Shown piece by piece: positions 1 to 9,374 of a DNA stretch of 64,000 nucleotides. Under the pieces are notes generated by a model. That model was given only the letters and a program-made list of their open reading frames with translations, did not search any database and was not told the origin of the DNA. The stretch is taken from NCBI GenBank assembly GCA_002481295.1, contig DLDU01000007.1:3180-67179 (forward strand), written 5' to 3'. The position numbers were made by a program, and so were the translations under genes. The stretch comes from Prevotella sp. UBA7764 (GTDB lineage Bacteria; Bacteroidota; Bacteroidia; Bacteroidales; Bacteroidaceae). Within the stretch, counting starts at the first letter, position 1; each line of letters starts with the position of its first letter.

Positions 1-140
1 ACAGAGTAACAGAAGAACTAAACAGACAGTGTAACAGAGGAGACATAATAAGGATGTTTTTCTTGTTATAGGTAGATAAGACAGAGTAACAGAAGAACTA
101 AAACAGACAGAGTAACAGAGAAACATAATAATAAGGAGAG
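1..140. repeat. Two-copy direct repeat containing ACAGAGTAACAG
   Basis: A block of about 55 bases starting at position 1 is repeated with small changes from position 81. Each copy contains ACAGAGTAACAGAAGAACTA, then a second CAGAGTAACAG- or CAGTGTAACAG-like element and an ACATAATAA tail. The same ACAGAGTAACAG word forms the arms of the hairpin at 22814-22889. No coding potential is seen here. Confidence 0.75.
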
Positions 141-368
141 AGATAAGCGCTTTATTGGGTAAGGATAGCGATGTTATAGACAAAAGACGGATATGTTGAA
201 CAAACTGACATTTTAGAGGCCTTATTTCGGCGTTCTTTGCCAACAAGGTGTGGGGCCCGCTGAATTTTCGCGTTTTCAAAGACTTTTGTTAAGTTGTTGA
301 ATAATAGATAGATACAGAGACATGAGATTCCTGATGTCTACAAAACACATGAGAAGAACGACTAAAGC

Positions 369-469
369 CACTGAAATGATCGACAAACTTCACTGAAAGA
401 TCGACAAACTTCACTGAAATGACCGACAGAAATCACCGAAATGACCGACAGAAACAACTGAGATGATGG
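369..469. repeat. Tandem repeat, 21-22 bp unit, four copies plus a partial one
   Basis: Units begin at 369, 391, 412, 434 and 456. The first four read roughly CACTGAAATGAYCGACARA and end in ACTT, AAT or AAC; the last is a degenerate partial copy. The unit length varies between 21 and 22, so it is not a coding repeat. Confidence 0.75.
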
Positions 470-763
470 AAAGATGCCTCTGTTTTGCCTTTCTTATCCC
501 GTTTTTCTCTCATTCACATCTTTGTGGCGTCTCTAAAATGGAGCTGCGGACTGACAAGCTTTTGTCTGTTCTTTTCACAAGTCAGAGAAGATTCATCAGT
601 ACGGATGTCGACATGCCACGAGCCTCCAGTACGCCTTCCTGCGGGAATATCCACTGCGCCATTAAAAACTATTTTGACGGAAGCCGACATTCGCGGAAGA
701 GTAACCTGCGAAAATAATATGGTTAAAGTTGTGCAAAGCAATGGTAAGTTAGGAAAATTATAT

Positions 764-771
764 TAATTTTG
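764..771 (+). promoter_or_regulatory. Candidate -7 box for lutABC
   Basis: TAATTTTG fits the Bacteroidetes -7 consensus TAnnTTTG and lies 22 bases before the lutA start codon. I find no clear TTTG at the -33 spacing, so this is a partial match. Confidence 0.4.
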
Positions 772-793
772 TAGGGTTAGAATTAAGTGAGAA

Positions 794-1531
794 ATGAAAA
801 TAGGATTGTTTATACCCTGCTATGTAGACGCTCTGTACCCTGAGGTAGGAAAGGCTACATATAAGCTATTGTGCCATCTCGGACTGGACGTGACTTATCC
901 CGAGCGTCAGACCTGTTGCGGTCAGCCGATGGCTAACGCCGGTTTTGAGCCGATGGCCAAGCACCTTGCCAACAGTTTCGAAGAGATGTTTTCAGGCTTC
1001 GACTATGTAGTCGCTCCGTCAGCCTCCTGCGCCGCTTTTGTGCGCGTCAACTATCCACGGCTGCTGCCGCAAGACCATCAATGCGTCACGCCAAAGAACA
1101 CCGTGGACATCGTGGAGTTTCTGCACGACATCGTGAAGGTGAAGAGCTTGCCCGGCAGCTTCCCTCATGTGGTCAGCGTGCACAACAGTTGCCATGGTGT
1201 ACGCGAGTTGGGACTGTCGTCACCGTCAGAACGTAACATCCCGAAATATAACAAGATCATCGATCTGCTGCAACTCAAAGACGGCATCACCATCAAAGAG
1301 CCGGAGCGCGTGGACGAGTGCTGCGGCTTCGGCGGCATGTTCTCTGTGGAAGAGCCCGACGTGTCGGTACGCATGGGTGAGAATAAGATCGAGCGCCACA
1401 TGGCCACAGGTGCCGAGTATATCACCGGTCCCGACTCGTCCTGCCTGATGCACATGGAAGGCATCGCACGGCGGGAGAAGAAGCCAATCAAGTTTATCCA
1501 TGTCGCACAAATATTAGCAAACGGTATCTAA
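794..1531 (+). CDS. lutA: Lactate utilisation protein A, cysteine-rich Fe-S subunit
   Basis: LutA/YkgE-type subunit of the LutABC iron-sulphur complex that oxidises L-lactate to pyruvate in the cytoplasm. The 245-residue length matches the family. Two cysteine-rich (CCG) domains are visible: CCGQP at residues 41-45, and CCGFGG at 176-181 preceded by NSCHG near 131-135. These are the expected cluster ligands. It is the first gene of a three-gene operon, with lutB starting 5 bases after its stop and lutC following. Other CCG-domain proteins (heterodisulfide reductase, glycolate oxidase GlcF) share the motifs, but the lutA-lutB-lutC order makes the assignment firm. Confidence 0.92.
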   Translation: MKIGLFIPCYVDALYPEVGKATYKLLCHLGLDVTYPERQTCCGQPMANAGFEPMAKHLANSFEEMFSGFDYVVAPSASCAAFVRVNYPRLLPQDHQCVTPKNTVDIVEFLHDIVKVKSLPGSFPHVVSVHNSCHGVRELGLSSPSERNIPKYNKIIDLLQLKDGITIKEPERVDECCGFGGMFSVEEPDVSVRMGENKIERHMATGAEYITGPDSSCLMHMEGIARREKKPIKFIHVAQILANGI

Positions 1532-1536
1532 GCATT

Positions 1537-2916
1537 ATGAGCACTATACATTCAGAAAGAGCACACGAAATATTAAAGCACCGCGACAAGGTCAATCACC
1601 ACGATGCTACTTTCTGGCAGTTGCGGCAAGGTCGCGACAAAATGGCTAAAAGCCTGCCAGAATGGGAAAGTCTGCGCGACCATGCATCAGCCATCAAGCG
1701 CCACACGCTCACGCATCTGGCCGACTATCTGGAGCAATTCAGCAGTCAGCTCGAAAGTCGTGGCGTCATCGTCCATTGGGCCAAAGACGCCAACGAACTC
1801 AACGAGATGGTCTATGGCATTCTCGAATCGCATAAGGTGACGAAGATGGTGAAGTCGAAGTCGATGCTCACCGAAGAGTGCGGACTCAACGCTTATCTCG
1901 AACAGCGCGGCATCGACGTGGTGGAGACAGACCTCGGCGAACGTATCCTGCAACTGATGCACCGTGCTCCGGCACATATCGTGGTACCGGCCATGCACAT
2001 CACCAAAGAAGAGGTGGCCGAGACTTTTGAGGCTAAAGGCATTTCCAAAGACAAAGGAAATACCGATCCGACCTATCTGACCTACTGCGCCCGCAAGAGT
2101 CTGCGCCATGAGTTTATGGAAGCTGGTGCCGGCCTGACCGGCTGCAACTTTGGCGTGGCAAAGACGGGAGACATCGTCGTCTGCACCAATGAGGGCAATG
2201 CCGACATGACGACGTCTATGCCAAAGCTGCATATCGTGACGATGGGCATAGAGAAACTCGTACCCGACTATGAGAGCCTGGCTGTATTCCAACGTCTGCT
2301 CTGCCGCAGTGCCACAGGACAGCCGACCACCGGTTTCACGTCGCACTTCCGTCAGGCACGTCCCGGTGCTGAGATGCACGTGGTGCTTCTTGACAACTGG
2401 CGCAGTGACGCACTGGCCAATCCCGAACATTGGGAGACGCTGAAATGCATCCGTTGCGGTGCCTGCATGAACACGTGTCCTGTCTACCGCCGCTCTACCG
2501 GTGCGAGCTACACCTATTTCATTCCGGGTCCAATCGGTGTTGACTTGGGAATGCTGGCTAATGCACGTCAATATAGCGATAATGTATCGGCCTGCTCGCT
2601 CTGCCTGAGCTGCGACAATGTGTGCCCGGCAGAAGTGAAACCCGGCTCACAAATCTATCTCTGGCGCCAGAGTCTTGACGGCATTGACAAGGCTGATCAC
2701 TTGAAGAAGTTCATGTCGGAAGGCATGGAACTGCTCTTCGATCATCCAACGCTCTACACTGACGCGCTTAAGTTGTCGCCACTGGCTAACCTCGTGCCGG
2801 AGATGCTCACCCACTACAGCCACCTCAATCCATGGGGACTGGGACACGCTAAGCCTAAGTTTGCCAACCAGTCGTTTCATGGCTGGTGGAAAGAGCAACA
2901 GAAAAAGAAGAAATAG
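1537..2916 (+). CDS. lutB: Lactate utilisation protein B, LUD domain plus two 4Fe-4S centres
   Basis: LutB/YkgF-type subunit of the lactate oxidation complex, 459 residues. The N-terminal two thirds form a LUD (lactate utilisation) domain. Around residue 303 the motif CIRCGACMNTCPVY provides one 4Fe-4S ligand set, and CSLCLSCDNVCP near residue 350 provides the second. A lysine-rich tail ends the protein. It lies between lutA (5-base gap) and lutC (81-base gap), as in known lut operons. Electron transfer from lactate to an acceptor is inferred from the family; no lactate permease is adjacent. Confidence 0.92.
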   Translation: MSTIHSERAHEILKHRDKVNHHDATFWQLRQGRDKMAKSLPEWESLRDHASAIKRHTLTHLADYLEQFSSQLESRGVIVHWAKDANELNEMVYGILESHKVTKMVKSKSMLTEECGLNAYLEQRGIDVVETDLGERILQLMHRAPAHIVVPAMHITKEEVAETFEAKGISKDKGNTDPTYLTYCARKSLRHEFMEAGAGLTGCNFGVAKTGDIVVCTNEGNADMTTSMPKLHIVTMGIEKLVPDYESLAVFQRLLCRSATGQPTTGFTSHFRQARPGAEMHVVLLDNWRSDALANPEHWETLKCIRCGACMNTCPVYRRSTGASYTYFIPGPIGVDLGMLANARQYSDNVSACSLCLSCDNVCPAEVKPGSQIYLWRQSLDGIDKADHLKKFMSEGMELLFDHPTLYTDALKLSPLANLVPEMLTHYSHLNPWGLGHAKPKFANQSFHGWWKEQQKKKK

Positions 2917-2997
2917 CCGACGACGTCAAGCGATTAGTAATAATCGACAACGATGTCAAACGACTCGGAATAACAGTTATCAAAGTAACGACAAGCA

Positions 2998-3582
2998 ATG
3001 AGAAAAGAAGAATTGCTCCAGAAACTACGCGCCAACACCAAGGTGCAATACGATATGCCTGCCATGGACGATCTCCACGGCATCACCTATGCTGACCCTT
3101 ATCAGCAGTTCGCCGAGATGACAAAAACAGTAGGTGGCCGCATTGTGGAGGCTCGAAAGACCGATGATCTCAATCAGATCATCCGCAACCTCTACCCTGA
3201 TGCTAAGGTCTTCGCCAGTAACCTGCCTTACATCTCCATCGCCCAGCGCAATCCCGACACCGTGGCAGAGGCTCAGGATCTCAATGGCACTGACGTGGGT
3301 ATCGTTGAGGGACAGCTCGGCGTGGCCGAGAACGCTTGCATCTGGGTGCCACAGACGATGAAGGAGAAAGCAGTCTGCTTCATCTCGGAATATCTCGTCA
3401 TCATCCTCGACAAGCAAAACATCGTCAACAACATGCACGAGGCTTACCGTCGCATCAAGATGGATCCGCGATACAACTTCGGTACGTTTATCAGCGGACC
3501 GTCCAAGACTGCCGACATTGAGCAGGCTCTCGTCATGGGCGCACAGGCTGCCCGCGGCGTCACCGTGCTTGTACTGAGCTAA
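2998..3582 (+). CDS. lutC: Lactate utilisation protein C, LUD domain
   Basis: LutC/YkgG-type protein of 194 residues, almost entirely one LUD domain; the segment ending in TFISGPSKTADIEQ is characteristic. It completes the lutABC set needed for L-lactate oxidation. The ATG at 2998 follows an 81-base spacer that holds a short imperfect duplication (GACGTCAAGCGATTAG and GATGTCAAACGACT). A strong terminator follows at 3591, so transcription of the operon probably ends here. Confidence 0.9.
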   Translation: MRKEELLQKLRANTKVQYDMPAMDDLHGITYADPYQQFAEMTKTVGGRIVEARKTDDLNQIIRNLYPDAKVFASNLPYISIAQRNPDTVAEAQDLNGTDVGIVEGQLGVAENACIWVPQTMKEKAVCFISEYLVIILDKQNIVNNMHEAYRRIKMDPRYNFGTFISGPSKTADIEQALVMGAQAARGVTVLVLS

Positions 3583-3590
3583 GTGAATAC

Positions 3591-3623
3591 AGAGCAGGAA
3601 GAGCTTTCTTCCTGCTCTCTTTT
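3591..3623 (+). terminator. Rho-independent terminator after lutC
   Basis: Perfect 11-bp inverted repeat AGAGCAGGAAG (3591-3601) and CTTCCTGCTCT (3608-3618) with a 6-base loop, followed by CTTTT. It sits 9 bases after the lutC stop. Confidence 0.88.
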
Positions 3624-3640
3624 AACCAAATACAATAGAA

Positions 3641-4408
3641 ATGAACGTTGCCCCCTTACTCTCTACTTTAGGGATTCTGCTTAGTTCTCCTGTTCTGTCC
3701 CTCCACGCTGCAACCGAGAACTGCCAAATGGTCGAGCAGACCACAAAGGCAGACAGCCTCAATGCCGACTCTGCTGTGAGCGCATTCCGGTCGCAAGAGG
3801 AGATGATTGTCAGCAAATGGCAACGACAAAGTAAGCTTCATCTCACAAATTTTATTGCTACGGCTGTTGAAGGATCGCTACGAGACATGATGGCACAATG
3901 GTTGCCTGGCGAGAAGACGAAGATTGTGGCACTATATAATAAGGTGTGTGGTGCTCAGCTCTCTGCCACTGCCATGAAAGCAATTATCTCCAAAGACGTC
4001 AACGCCATGCTTAGGGAGCTCAATGCTCACCGTAAATCTTTCGCCGTAGCGCATCCACAACAAGCCACAAAAACGGGATTAAACCGCCGTGCAGGTGGGT
4101 TTACTTATCCTATCGTGCGTCAGAAAGTAAACTGTCCGCTCGACGATTTTCTAAAGATGCAAGCCTTACAGCGCGAAGTGGACTGGATGGCTTTGGGGCT
4201 GACTGCTGAGCAGGCAGTACCGAAAGGATGCGGTCAACAACTATTAAAAGGCATCGACCTGATAAAAATCGATCAGCATGCTTCACCAGACCTTAACCGT
4301 ATTGCTCCGCTCGTCAACCGCATAGCAAAGCAGATGACTTGGTACATCAGCAAATCTGTCTATGCAACGGTGGATCATAGCTATGACGCCGTCAGAAAGA
4401 AATTGTAG
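3641..4408 (+). CDS. Secreted protein of unknown function
   Basis: I do not recognise this 255-residue protein. The N-terminus has a short hydrophobic stretch ending near LSLHAA (residues about 5-24), consistent with a signal peptide. The mature part is mostly polar, helical-looking and basic, with four cysteines (one early, CQMV; then KVCG, VNCP and KGCG) that might pair outside the cytoplasm. It starts just after the lut terminator, so it is probably transcribed alone, and it converges on the aminotransferase gene at 4452. The predicted export and full-length frame support a real gene; the function is open. Confidence 0.6.
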   Translation: MNVAPLLSTLGILLSSPVLSLHAATENCQMVEQTTKADSLNADSAVSAFRSQEEMIVSKWQRQSKLHLTNFIATAVEGSLRDMMAQWLPGEKTKIVALYNKVCGAQLSATAMKAIISKDVNAMLRELNAHRKSFAVAHPQQATKTGLNRRAGGFTYPIVRQKVNCPLDDFLKMQALQREVDWMALGLTAEQAVPKGCGQQLLKGIDLIKIDQHASPDLNRIAPLVNRIAKQMTWYISKSVYATVDHSYDAVRKKL

Positions 4409-4451
4409 TAAAAGCAAAACATATTTACTTGTCAGCAAAATGCAAACGATG

Positions 4452-5570
4452 TCATTTCTCGAAACGATTGATGACATCCACCACATAGCGTACTTCCTCA
4501 TCCGTCATAGTCTGATTGCAAGGGATACTCAGTTCTTCTCGATGGATACGCTCCGTAATGGGCAATGAAAGCGTATGCCACTCCGGATAGCAGTCTTGCT
4601 GATGAGGCGGAATGGGATAGTGAATCATCGTGCCGATACCTTTTTGTTTCAAATATTCCTGCAACTCATTACGATAAGCACAGAGTACGGGGAAGATATG
4701 GAAGACATGATCCACGTCTCCACGTAGCCAAGCCTCAGCGCCGGGAAGCGTGACCACTGGATTTGAAATATGCTGGGCATAATAAGTAGCAATCTGCTTA
4801 CGTCGTCGATTGTCAGCATCCAGGTAGCGCAACTTCACGGAGAGCACAGCTGCCTGTATCTCATCCATGCGACTGTTGCGGCCTTTATAGGGGAAGACAT
4901 ACTTGCGCGAAGAACCGTAGTTGCCCAAAGCACGGCAGAGATCAGCCAGAGAAGCATCGTCTGTGGTAATAGCCCCTGCGTCGCCCAAGGCTCCAAGATT
5001 CTTTCCCGGATAGAAGCTATGCGCCGCGGCATCTCCCAAAGAGCCAGTCCGTCGTCCATCGAACATACAACCATGAGCCTGTGCGTTATCCTCAATGAGT
5101 AACAGATGATGCCGACGACAGAAGTCGGCAATCTGATGTGTCATGGCACAACGGCCATAGAGATGCACCAGCAATACGGCATGCGTGCGGTCACTGAGAT
5201 GATTCTCAAGCTGGCTGTCATCAAGTTCAAGCGTGTCGAGCCGTGGTTCCACGAGCACAGGCTTCAAGCCATTCTCCGTGACGGAGAGGATAGAAGCAAT
5301 ATAGGTATTGGCCGGCAGGATGACTTCATCGTCATCCTGCAACCTACCTAATTCTTTATAAGCACGAAAGATAAGAGTCAGCGCATCGAGTCCATTGCCG
5401 CAGCCCACACAACACTGTGTACCAATAAACCGGGCATAATCATTCTCGAATCGTCGCGTTGCCTCACCTTGGAGATACCAGCCGCTCTCGATGACCTGCT
5501 TCACTGCCGACTCTATCTCGTCCTGATGCTGTGCCGTGACCCGCTGAAGGGAAAGGTAAGGAATTTCCAT
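4452..5570 (-). CDS. DegT/DnrJ/EryC1-family sugar aminotransferase, FdtB/QdtB-like
   Basis: PLP-dependent sugar aminotransferase of 372 residues, likely acting on a dTDP-3-keto-6-deoxyhexose to give a 3-amino sugar. The internal-aldimine lysine is in [12 protein letters not shown] (Lys190), with the IEDNAQAHG motif before it. I start at MEIPYLSL (5570) rather than the upstream MVVI start, because this ATG overlaps the stop of the preceding gene in TAATG, a sign of translational coupling. It is the last of three minus-strand genes with an FdtA-type isomerase. The exact sugar (Fuc3N versus Qui3N) cannot be told from the sequence. Confidence 0.85.
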   Translation of the reverse strand: MEIPYLSLQRVTAQHQDEIESAVKQVIESGWYLQGEATRRFENDYARFIGTQCCVGCGNGLDALTLIFRAYKELGRLQDDDEVILPANTYIASILSVTENGLKPVLVEPRLDTLELDDSQLENHLSDRTHAVLLVHLYGRCAMTHQIADFCRRHHLLLIEDNAQAHGCMFDGRRTGSLGDAAAHSFYPGKNLGALGDAGAITTDDASLADLCRALGNYGSSRKYVFPYKGRNSRMDEIQAAVLSVKLRYLDADNRRRKQIATYYAQHISNPVVTLPGAEAWLRGDVDHVFHIFPVLCAYRNELQEYLKQKGIGTMIHYPIPPHQQDCYPEWHTLSLPITERIHREELSIPCNQTMTDEEVRYVVDVINRFEK

Positions 5571-6508
5571 TATAACAACCAATGATAGGTATCGTAACAG
5601 ACGCCCCGACCTCCAAAGCCTTCCTTGTGGGCTATGAGTCCTTCATTGATGACACTGCCGTTCTCTTCCGTGGAACTGCCAAAGTCCAAATAAGGATAGT
5701 CTGGATAATCGTGGTACATCAACTGATTATAAATGGCTTCCATAGCTCCATACTCCTTACCCACATGATTGGTACTGCTGTACTGCCCATGCACTACTTG
5801 TTGAGTCAGATAGACGGTCAACCCACCTATTATCTCATGATCCTTGTAGGCATTGTACTGTATGATACGGTCCGGAAAACGTGACTTCAAAAGTTCTATC
5901 TCTGACAACGTGTGCACAGGCTTGGCATGGAACCTCTCCGCCAGATTATCATCCAATATTTTCCAAAACGCTTCCAAACTACCATCTTTGACCACCGTAA
6001 CCCCATTGTCAAGCGCTTTGCGGAGCAACCTACGATGGTCTTTACGCCATCTTTGATGCCGCTGCATAAAGATAGTAGTACCAATATTTCTTGAATATAG
6101 CTGGGCATGACATTTCCAAAAGATAGCGTAAAGGTCTTCTTCAGAAGGATGAAGATGGTAGATCCAGGGTATCGGCTTGTAATACACCTCCCGGATCCCC
6201 GCAGCTTTGAGGTATCTGTTTAACTCATCAAACAGTTGGCACGTCTCGGTGATGGTAACATTATAATCCATGATGAGTCCCCCGTAAGTCAGTCCAAAAT
6301 GGGAATAAAGGATATTGTCTTTGATATGTGCCGGCAACAACGCATAGAGACGTGGTCCTTTATAGAACATAAGGGAATAATCAGCAAAACGGTCGCGGTG
6401 GTAGTCCATGTAATCCCGATAAAAGAGGAAAGTGGCATTCCTGGCTTTTGAGACATATTGATCCCATTGCTTCTTGTCAAGATCAGAATATCTTCTTATT
6501 TCGAACAT
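5570..6508 (-). CDS. FemAB/GNAT-like acyltransferase of the sugar cassette
   Basis: A 312-residue protein with the look of a FemAB-type double-GNAT acyltransferase. The first half has [15 protein letters not shown]; the second half contains the conserved-looking run [22 protein letters not shown] followed by YLDFGSS. It lies between the FdtA-like isomerase (13-base overlap at its start) and the FdtB-like aminotransferase (1-base overlap at its stop). The context suggests it acylates the amino group made by the aminotransferase. In described Fuc3NAc/Qui3NAc pathways the last acetyltransferase (FdtC/QdtC) is usually a left-handed beta-helix enzyme, so this would be a substitution. The role is inferred from position. 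Confidence 0.7.
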   Translation of the reverse strand: MFEIRRYSDLDKKQWDQYVSKARNATFLFYRDYMDYHRDRFADYSLMFYKGPRLYALLPAHIKDNILYSHFGLTYGGLIMDYNVTITETCQLFDELNRYLKAAGIREVYYKPIPWIYHLHPSEEDLYAIFWKCHAQLYSRNIGTTIFMQRHQRWRKDHRRLLRKALDNGVTVVKDGSLEAFWKILDDNLAERFHAKPVHTLSEIELLKSRFPDRIIQYNAYKDHEIIGGLTVYLTQQVVHGQYSSTNHVGKEYGAMEAIYNQLMYHDYPDYPYLDFGSSTEENGSVINEGLIAHKEGFGGRGVCYDTYHWLL

Positions 6509-6906
6509 GAGATGAATTTTAGAAAGGAAGAATAATCACGAATGTAGTCGCTCTCGTCGAAAGAATCCTCGGCCAGAACAAGGCAGACAGCACCAGAAGA
6601 GAAATTCTCCAGAGTGCGCCAGATACCCTTGTCGACGAGCAAACCTTCATAAGGCTTGGTCAGCAGATACTGCCTCTTCTCATGCCCGTTGTCCAACGTG
6701 ACGGTGAAGGCACCACTGACCGAGACAAGGAGTTCACGACAATGGATATGGGCATGTCCACCCCGTCCTGCATCCGTGGGAATGTCGTAAGTCCAATACA
6801 CACGACTAATCTGGAAGGGAATGTCCTTGCATTGTTCCACCACAGTGAGGTTGCCGCGTGGGTCTACTATCTTTTTCAGAGAAATGATTTTTCCTAACTG
6901 ATCCAT
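6496..6906 (-). CDS. dTDP-4-keto-6-deoxyhexose 3,4-ketoisomerase, FdtA/QdtA-like cupin
   Basis: A 136-residue single-domain cupin of the WxcM/FdtA/QdtA family, which moves the keto group of dTDP-4-keto-6-deoxyglucose from C4 to C3 before transamination. Family hallmarks seen: DPRGNLTVVE near the N-terminus, RVYWTYDIP, and the histidine-rich GGHAHIHCRELL strand that supplies the catalytic bases. It is the first gene of the minus-strand cassette and overlaps the acyltransferase start. The substrate could be made by RfbB, encoded at 9787-10953. FdtA and QdtA differ in product stereochemistry, which I cannot resolve. Confidence 0.88.
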   Translation of the reverse strand: MDQLGKIISLKKIVDPRGNLTVVEQCKDIPFQISRVYWTYDIPTDAGRGGHAHIHCRELLVSVSGAFTVTLDNGHEKRQYLLTKPYEGLLVDKGIWRTLENFSSGAVCLVLAEDSFDESDYIRDYSSFLKFISCSK

Positions 6907-6992
6907 GTATTGATAACGACAGCCCCACGGTTTTATTTTGGCCTAAGGGGAATTATTAAACAATAAACACTAAGACATGGCGTTACAGAGAA

Positions 6993-8024
6993 ATGGAACA
7001 GAGACATTCATCAGACCTGAATTCTGACAAGCCAACACTTCGCCATGCCACAATACCTTCGATGAAGCGAAGGATGAAAGGCAAGGATTACCATGAACGG
7101 ACTATCTATATGATTACACTCGTCGTCGCCGGCAGGCGGAAGTTGTTTGGAGAGATAGAGGGGGATATTCGTTCGTGTTACGGCGAGGCCAGCTATCCGC
7201 ATATCGTCCTCTCGACGTTAGGGGAGGCGGTGAAGGAGCAGATAACGGGATTACCCAGGTACTACCCACAATTAACGGTTAGTGGGTATCAGATCATGCC
7301 CGACCATCTTCATCTCATTCTCTTCGTGCATGAGACGCTTCCCTGCCACCTTGGAATGGTAATACGGGGATTTGTGCAAGGTTGCAACAAAGCCTACCGC
7401 CGCATCGTTCCACAGAAGGCAGTGACAGCCCCGGCAACGGAAAAGCGTGACCGGCGTGGTGACGGTATTCTCTTTGAACATGGCTACAACGACAAAGTAC
7501 TCCTTCACCAGGGACAGCTGAAGACATGGATACACTATCTTGCCGACAACCCCCGGCGTCTGATGGTAAAACGCTCCTACCCTGACTACTTCCGCGTTCA
7601 GCGGAATATTCAGGAGAAAGGGGTCACCTTTTCAGCTATCGGGAACCTTTTCCTCCTTCGCAAACCGTTGCTGCAGGTACAGTGTTCACGCCGTCTCTCC
7701 GAGACGGAGATTCAAGCTGTGACAGTGCGCGCCTTGACGGAATGTGCCGCAGGGGCGGTGATGGTGTCTCCCTGCATCTCCCCCGGGGAGAAAGCCGTGA
7801 TGCGCACAGTCTTTGAGAAAGGCTATCCGGAGATCGTCCTGCTGGAAAACGGCTTCACGGCTCTTGCCAAGCCTGGCGGAGCTCGCTTCGATGCCTGCGC
7901 CCGAGGCCAGCTGCTGCTGTTAGCACCCTGGGAACATCATACTGACAAAAGGGTCATCACCCGCCTGCAATGCACCATGCTCAACAACATGGCTGCTGCC
8001 CTCTGCAACGGAGAAAGGCTATGA
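6993..8024 (+). CDS. REP-associated tyrosine transposase (Y1/HUH family, RAYT)
   Basis: Single-strand DNA transposase-like protein. The HUH motif is in MPDHLHLIL (His105, His107) and the candidate nucleophile tyrosine is in WIHYLADNPRR (Tyr182), the arrangement of Y1 transposases. About 120 extra residues follow the Y1 core, with a segment (GEKAVMRTVFEKGYPEIVLL) reminiscent of a DprA/Rossmann-like fold; such tails are seen in Bacteroidetes homologues. An alternative start is Met24 (7062). A GC-rich palindrome (8044-8123) lies just after the stop, as expected for a RAYT and its REP substrate. It interrupts a stretch of sugar-nucleotide genes. Confidence 0.85.
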   Translation: MEQRHSSDLNSDKPTLRHATIPSMKRRMKGKDYHERTIYMITLVVAGRRKLFGEIEGDIRSCYGEASYPHIVLSTLGEAVKEQITGLPRYYPQLTVSGYQIMPDHLHLILFVHETLPCHLGMVIRGFVQGCNKAYRRIVPQKAVTAPATEKRDRRGDGILFEHGYNDKVLLHQGQLKTWIHYLADNPRRLMVKRSYPDYFRVQRNIQEKGVTFSAIGNLFLLRKPLLQVQCSRRLSETEIQAVTVRALTECAAGAVMVSPCISPGEKAVMRTVFEKGYPEIVLLENGFTALAKPGGARFDACARGQLLLLAPWEHHTDKRVITRLQCTMLNNMAAALCNGERL

Positions 8025-8043
8025 GCCACAACTCCTCGCCCTA

Positions 8044-8123
8044 AAAAGGCGAAGCACAGAACGAGACGCACCCCTTTGCGAGGCGAAACCCTGAACGAGG
8101 GGGCGTCCTGTGCTTCGCCTTTT
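8044..8123. repeat. Long REP-like palindrome beside the RAYT gene
   Basis: Arms AAAAGGCGAAGCACAG (8044-8059) and its exact complement CTGTGCTTCGCCTTTT (8108-8123), 16 of 16 paired. Inside, GACGC and CCCC pair with GGGGCGTC around a bulged A, and CCCT/AGGG closes an inner loop. It lies between convergent genes (RAYT and purT) so it could also stop transcription in both directions. Confidence 0.82.
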
Positions 8124-8155
8124 CAAGGCGAAGGCGTAGATGGCGAAACTAAAAG

Positions 8156-9337
8156 CTACTTCTTCATATACGGATCGGTGCCAAGAACGGTCTTTGCCAG
8201 GCGCTTGGTCTTGTCACGCAATGCATCCATGTCGCAGCCAACCTTGTCGTAGCAGACCACGACACCCATGCGACGGCCGACATGTGCGACGGGCTTACCG
8301 AAGATACGCACACGGGCATGATCCTCACGGCACACATCTTCCAGGTTGTAGTCCAACGGCTTGTCGCTGTCTACGGGTGAAAGCACCACTGCCGACGCTC
8401 CACTGTGCTCAAGATGGATGGCCGGGATATCCAGTCCCATCACAGCACGGAAATGAAGTTCAAACTCGCTGAGGTTGGTACAGTGGCTCAGTGTCACCAT
8501 GCCCGTATCGTGCGGACGGGGGCTCAGCTCCGAGAAGATCACCTCGCCCTGTTTGGTGAGGAAAAACTCCACTCCCCAGATGCCGTAACCCGTGAGTGCC
8601 TTCGTCACCTCAGCAGCGATGTGCTGCGCCTGCTTCAAAGCCTCATCACTAATAGCGTAAGGCATCCAGCTCTCGCGATAGTCACCGCCTTTCTGAACGT
8701 GCCCGATAGGCGGACAGAAGATCGTAGGTCCATGCTTCTGAGTGACAGTGAGCAAAGTGAACTCCGACTGGAAGTCAATGAACTCCTCAATGATCACTTC
8801 CTTCACATCTCCACGTCCTTCCTCCATGGCATCACGGAAAGCCTCTTTCAGTTCATCGTCGTTGTGGACATAACTCTGTCCGTGACCTGACGAGGACATC
8901 AAAGGCTTGACAACACAGGGGAAGCCAATCTCGTCAGCAGCATGTTTGAACTCATCGAAAGTCTTGGCATAGAAATACTTCGCTGTACGCAGTCCCAACT
9001 CCTTCGCGGCTAAGTCGCGGATAGCCCGACGGTTCATCGTATAGTTGACCGCGCGAGCCGACGGCACCACCTGTATGCCCTCCTTCTCGAAATCGAAGAG
9101 ACGCTCCGTACGGATAGCCTCAATCTCCGGCACAATGAGGTCTGGATGATGCTTCTCCACCACGGCAGCGAGCGTATCACCGTCGAGCATGGAGAACACC
9201 TCACGCTCATCGGCTACCTGCATGGCCGGCGCATTGTCGTACTTGTCGCAAGCGATAACATACTGCCCTGCACGCTTGGCAGCAATGGTGAACTCCTTGC
9301 CCAGTTCACCGGAACCCAACAACAATATCTTTTTCAT
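8156..9337 (-). CDS. purT: Formate-dependent phosphoribosylglycinamide formyltransferase 2
   Basis: ATP-grasp enzyme making formyl-GAR from GAR, formate and ATP in purine synthesis. The 393-residue length matches E. coli PurT (392). The N-terminal [20 protein letters not shown], the central [18 protein letters not shown]-grasp loop and [22 protein letters not shown] are typical of the family. PurK is related but shorter and differs in the SPRPHDTG region. Upstream sequence carries a 14-bp tandem repeat that contains promoter-like boxes (9374-9429). Confidence 0.95.
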   Translation of the reverse strand: MKKILLLGSGELGKEFTIAAKRAGQYVIACDKYDNAPAMQVADEREVFSMLDGDTLAAVVEKHHPDLIVPEIEAIRTERLFDFEKEGIQVVPSARAVNYTMNRRAIRDLAAKELGLRTAKYFYAKTFDEFKHAADEIGFPCVVKPLMSSSGHGQSYVHNDDELKEAFRDAMEEGRGDVKEVIIEEFIDFQSEFTLLTVTQKHGPTIFCPPIGHVQKGGDYRESWMPYAISDEALKQAQHIAAEVTKALTGYGIWGVEFFLTKQGEVIFSELSPRPHDTGMVTLSHCTNLSEFELHFRAVMGLDIPAIHLEHSGASAVVLSPVDSDKPLDYNLEDVCREDHARVRIFGKPVAHVGRRMGVVVCYDKVGCDMDALRDKTKRLAKTVLGTDPYMKK

Positions 9338-9338
9338 A

Positions 9339-9374
9339 ATTACGAATGTTGAACGATCGATTACGAATGTTGAA
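9339..9374. repeat. 21-bp-spaced direct repeat ATTACGAATGTTGAA
   Basis: ATTACGAATGTTGAA occurs at 9339-9353 and again at 9360-9374, directly before the purT start codon. Together with the adjoining 14-bp array it makes the whole purT leader repetitive. Confidence 0.75.

Larger units (their letters stand above)
141..793. other. Intergenic stretch without a convincing gene
   Basis: Short open frames in 463-766 overlap each other on both strands, have no recognisable domain and no good start context. I see a tandem repeat at 369-469 and a TAATTTTG promoter-like -7 box at 764-771, 23 bases before lutA. Nothing else is supported. Confidence 0.6.

Noticed and set aside
369..469. CRISPR array
   Set aside because: Repeats are directly adjacent with no unique spacers, units of 21-22 bp vary in length, and no cas genes are in the window.
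463..766. Short overlapping open frames on both strands before lutA
   Set aside because: No domain, poor composition, mutual overlap and no promoter-start arrangement; treated as non-coding.
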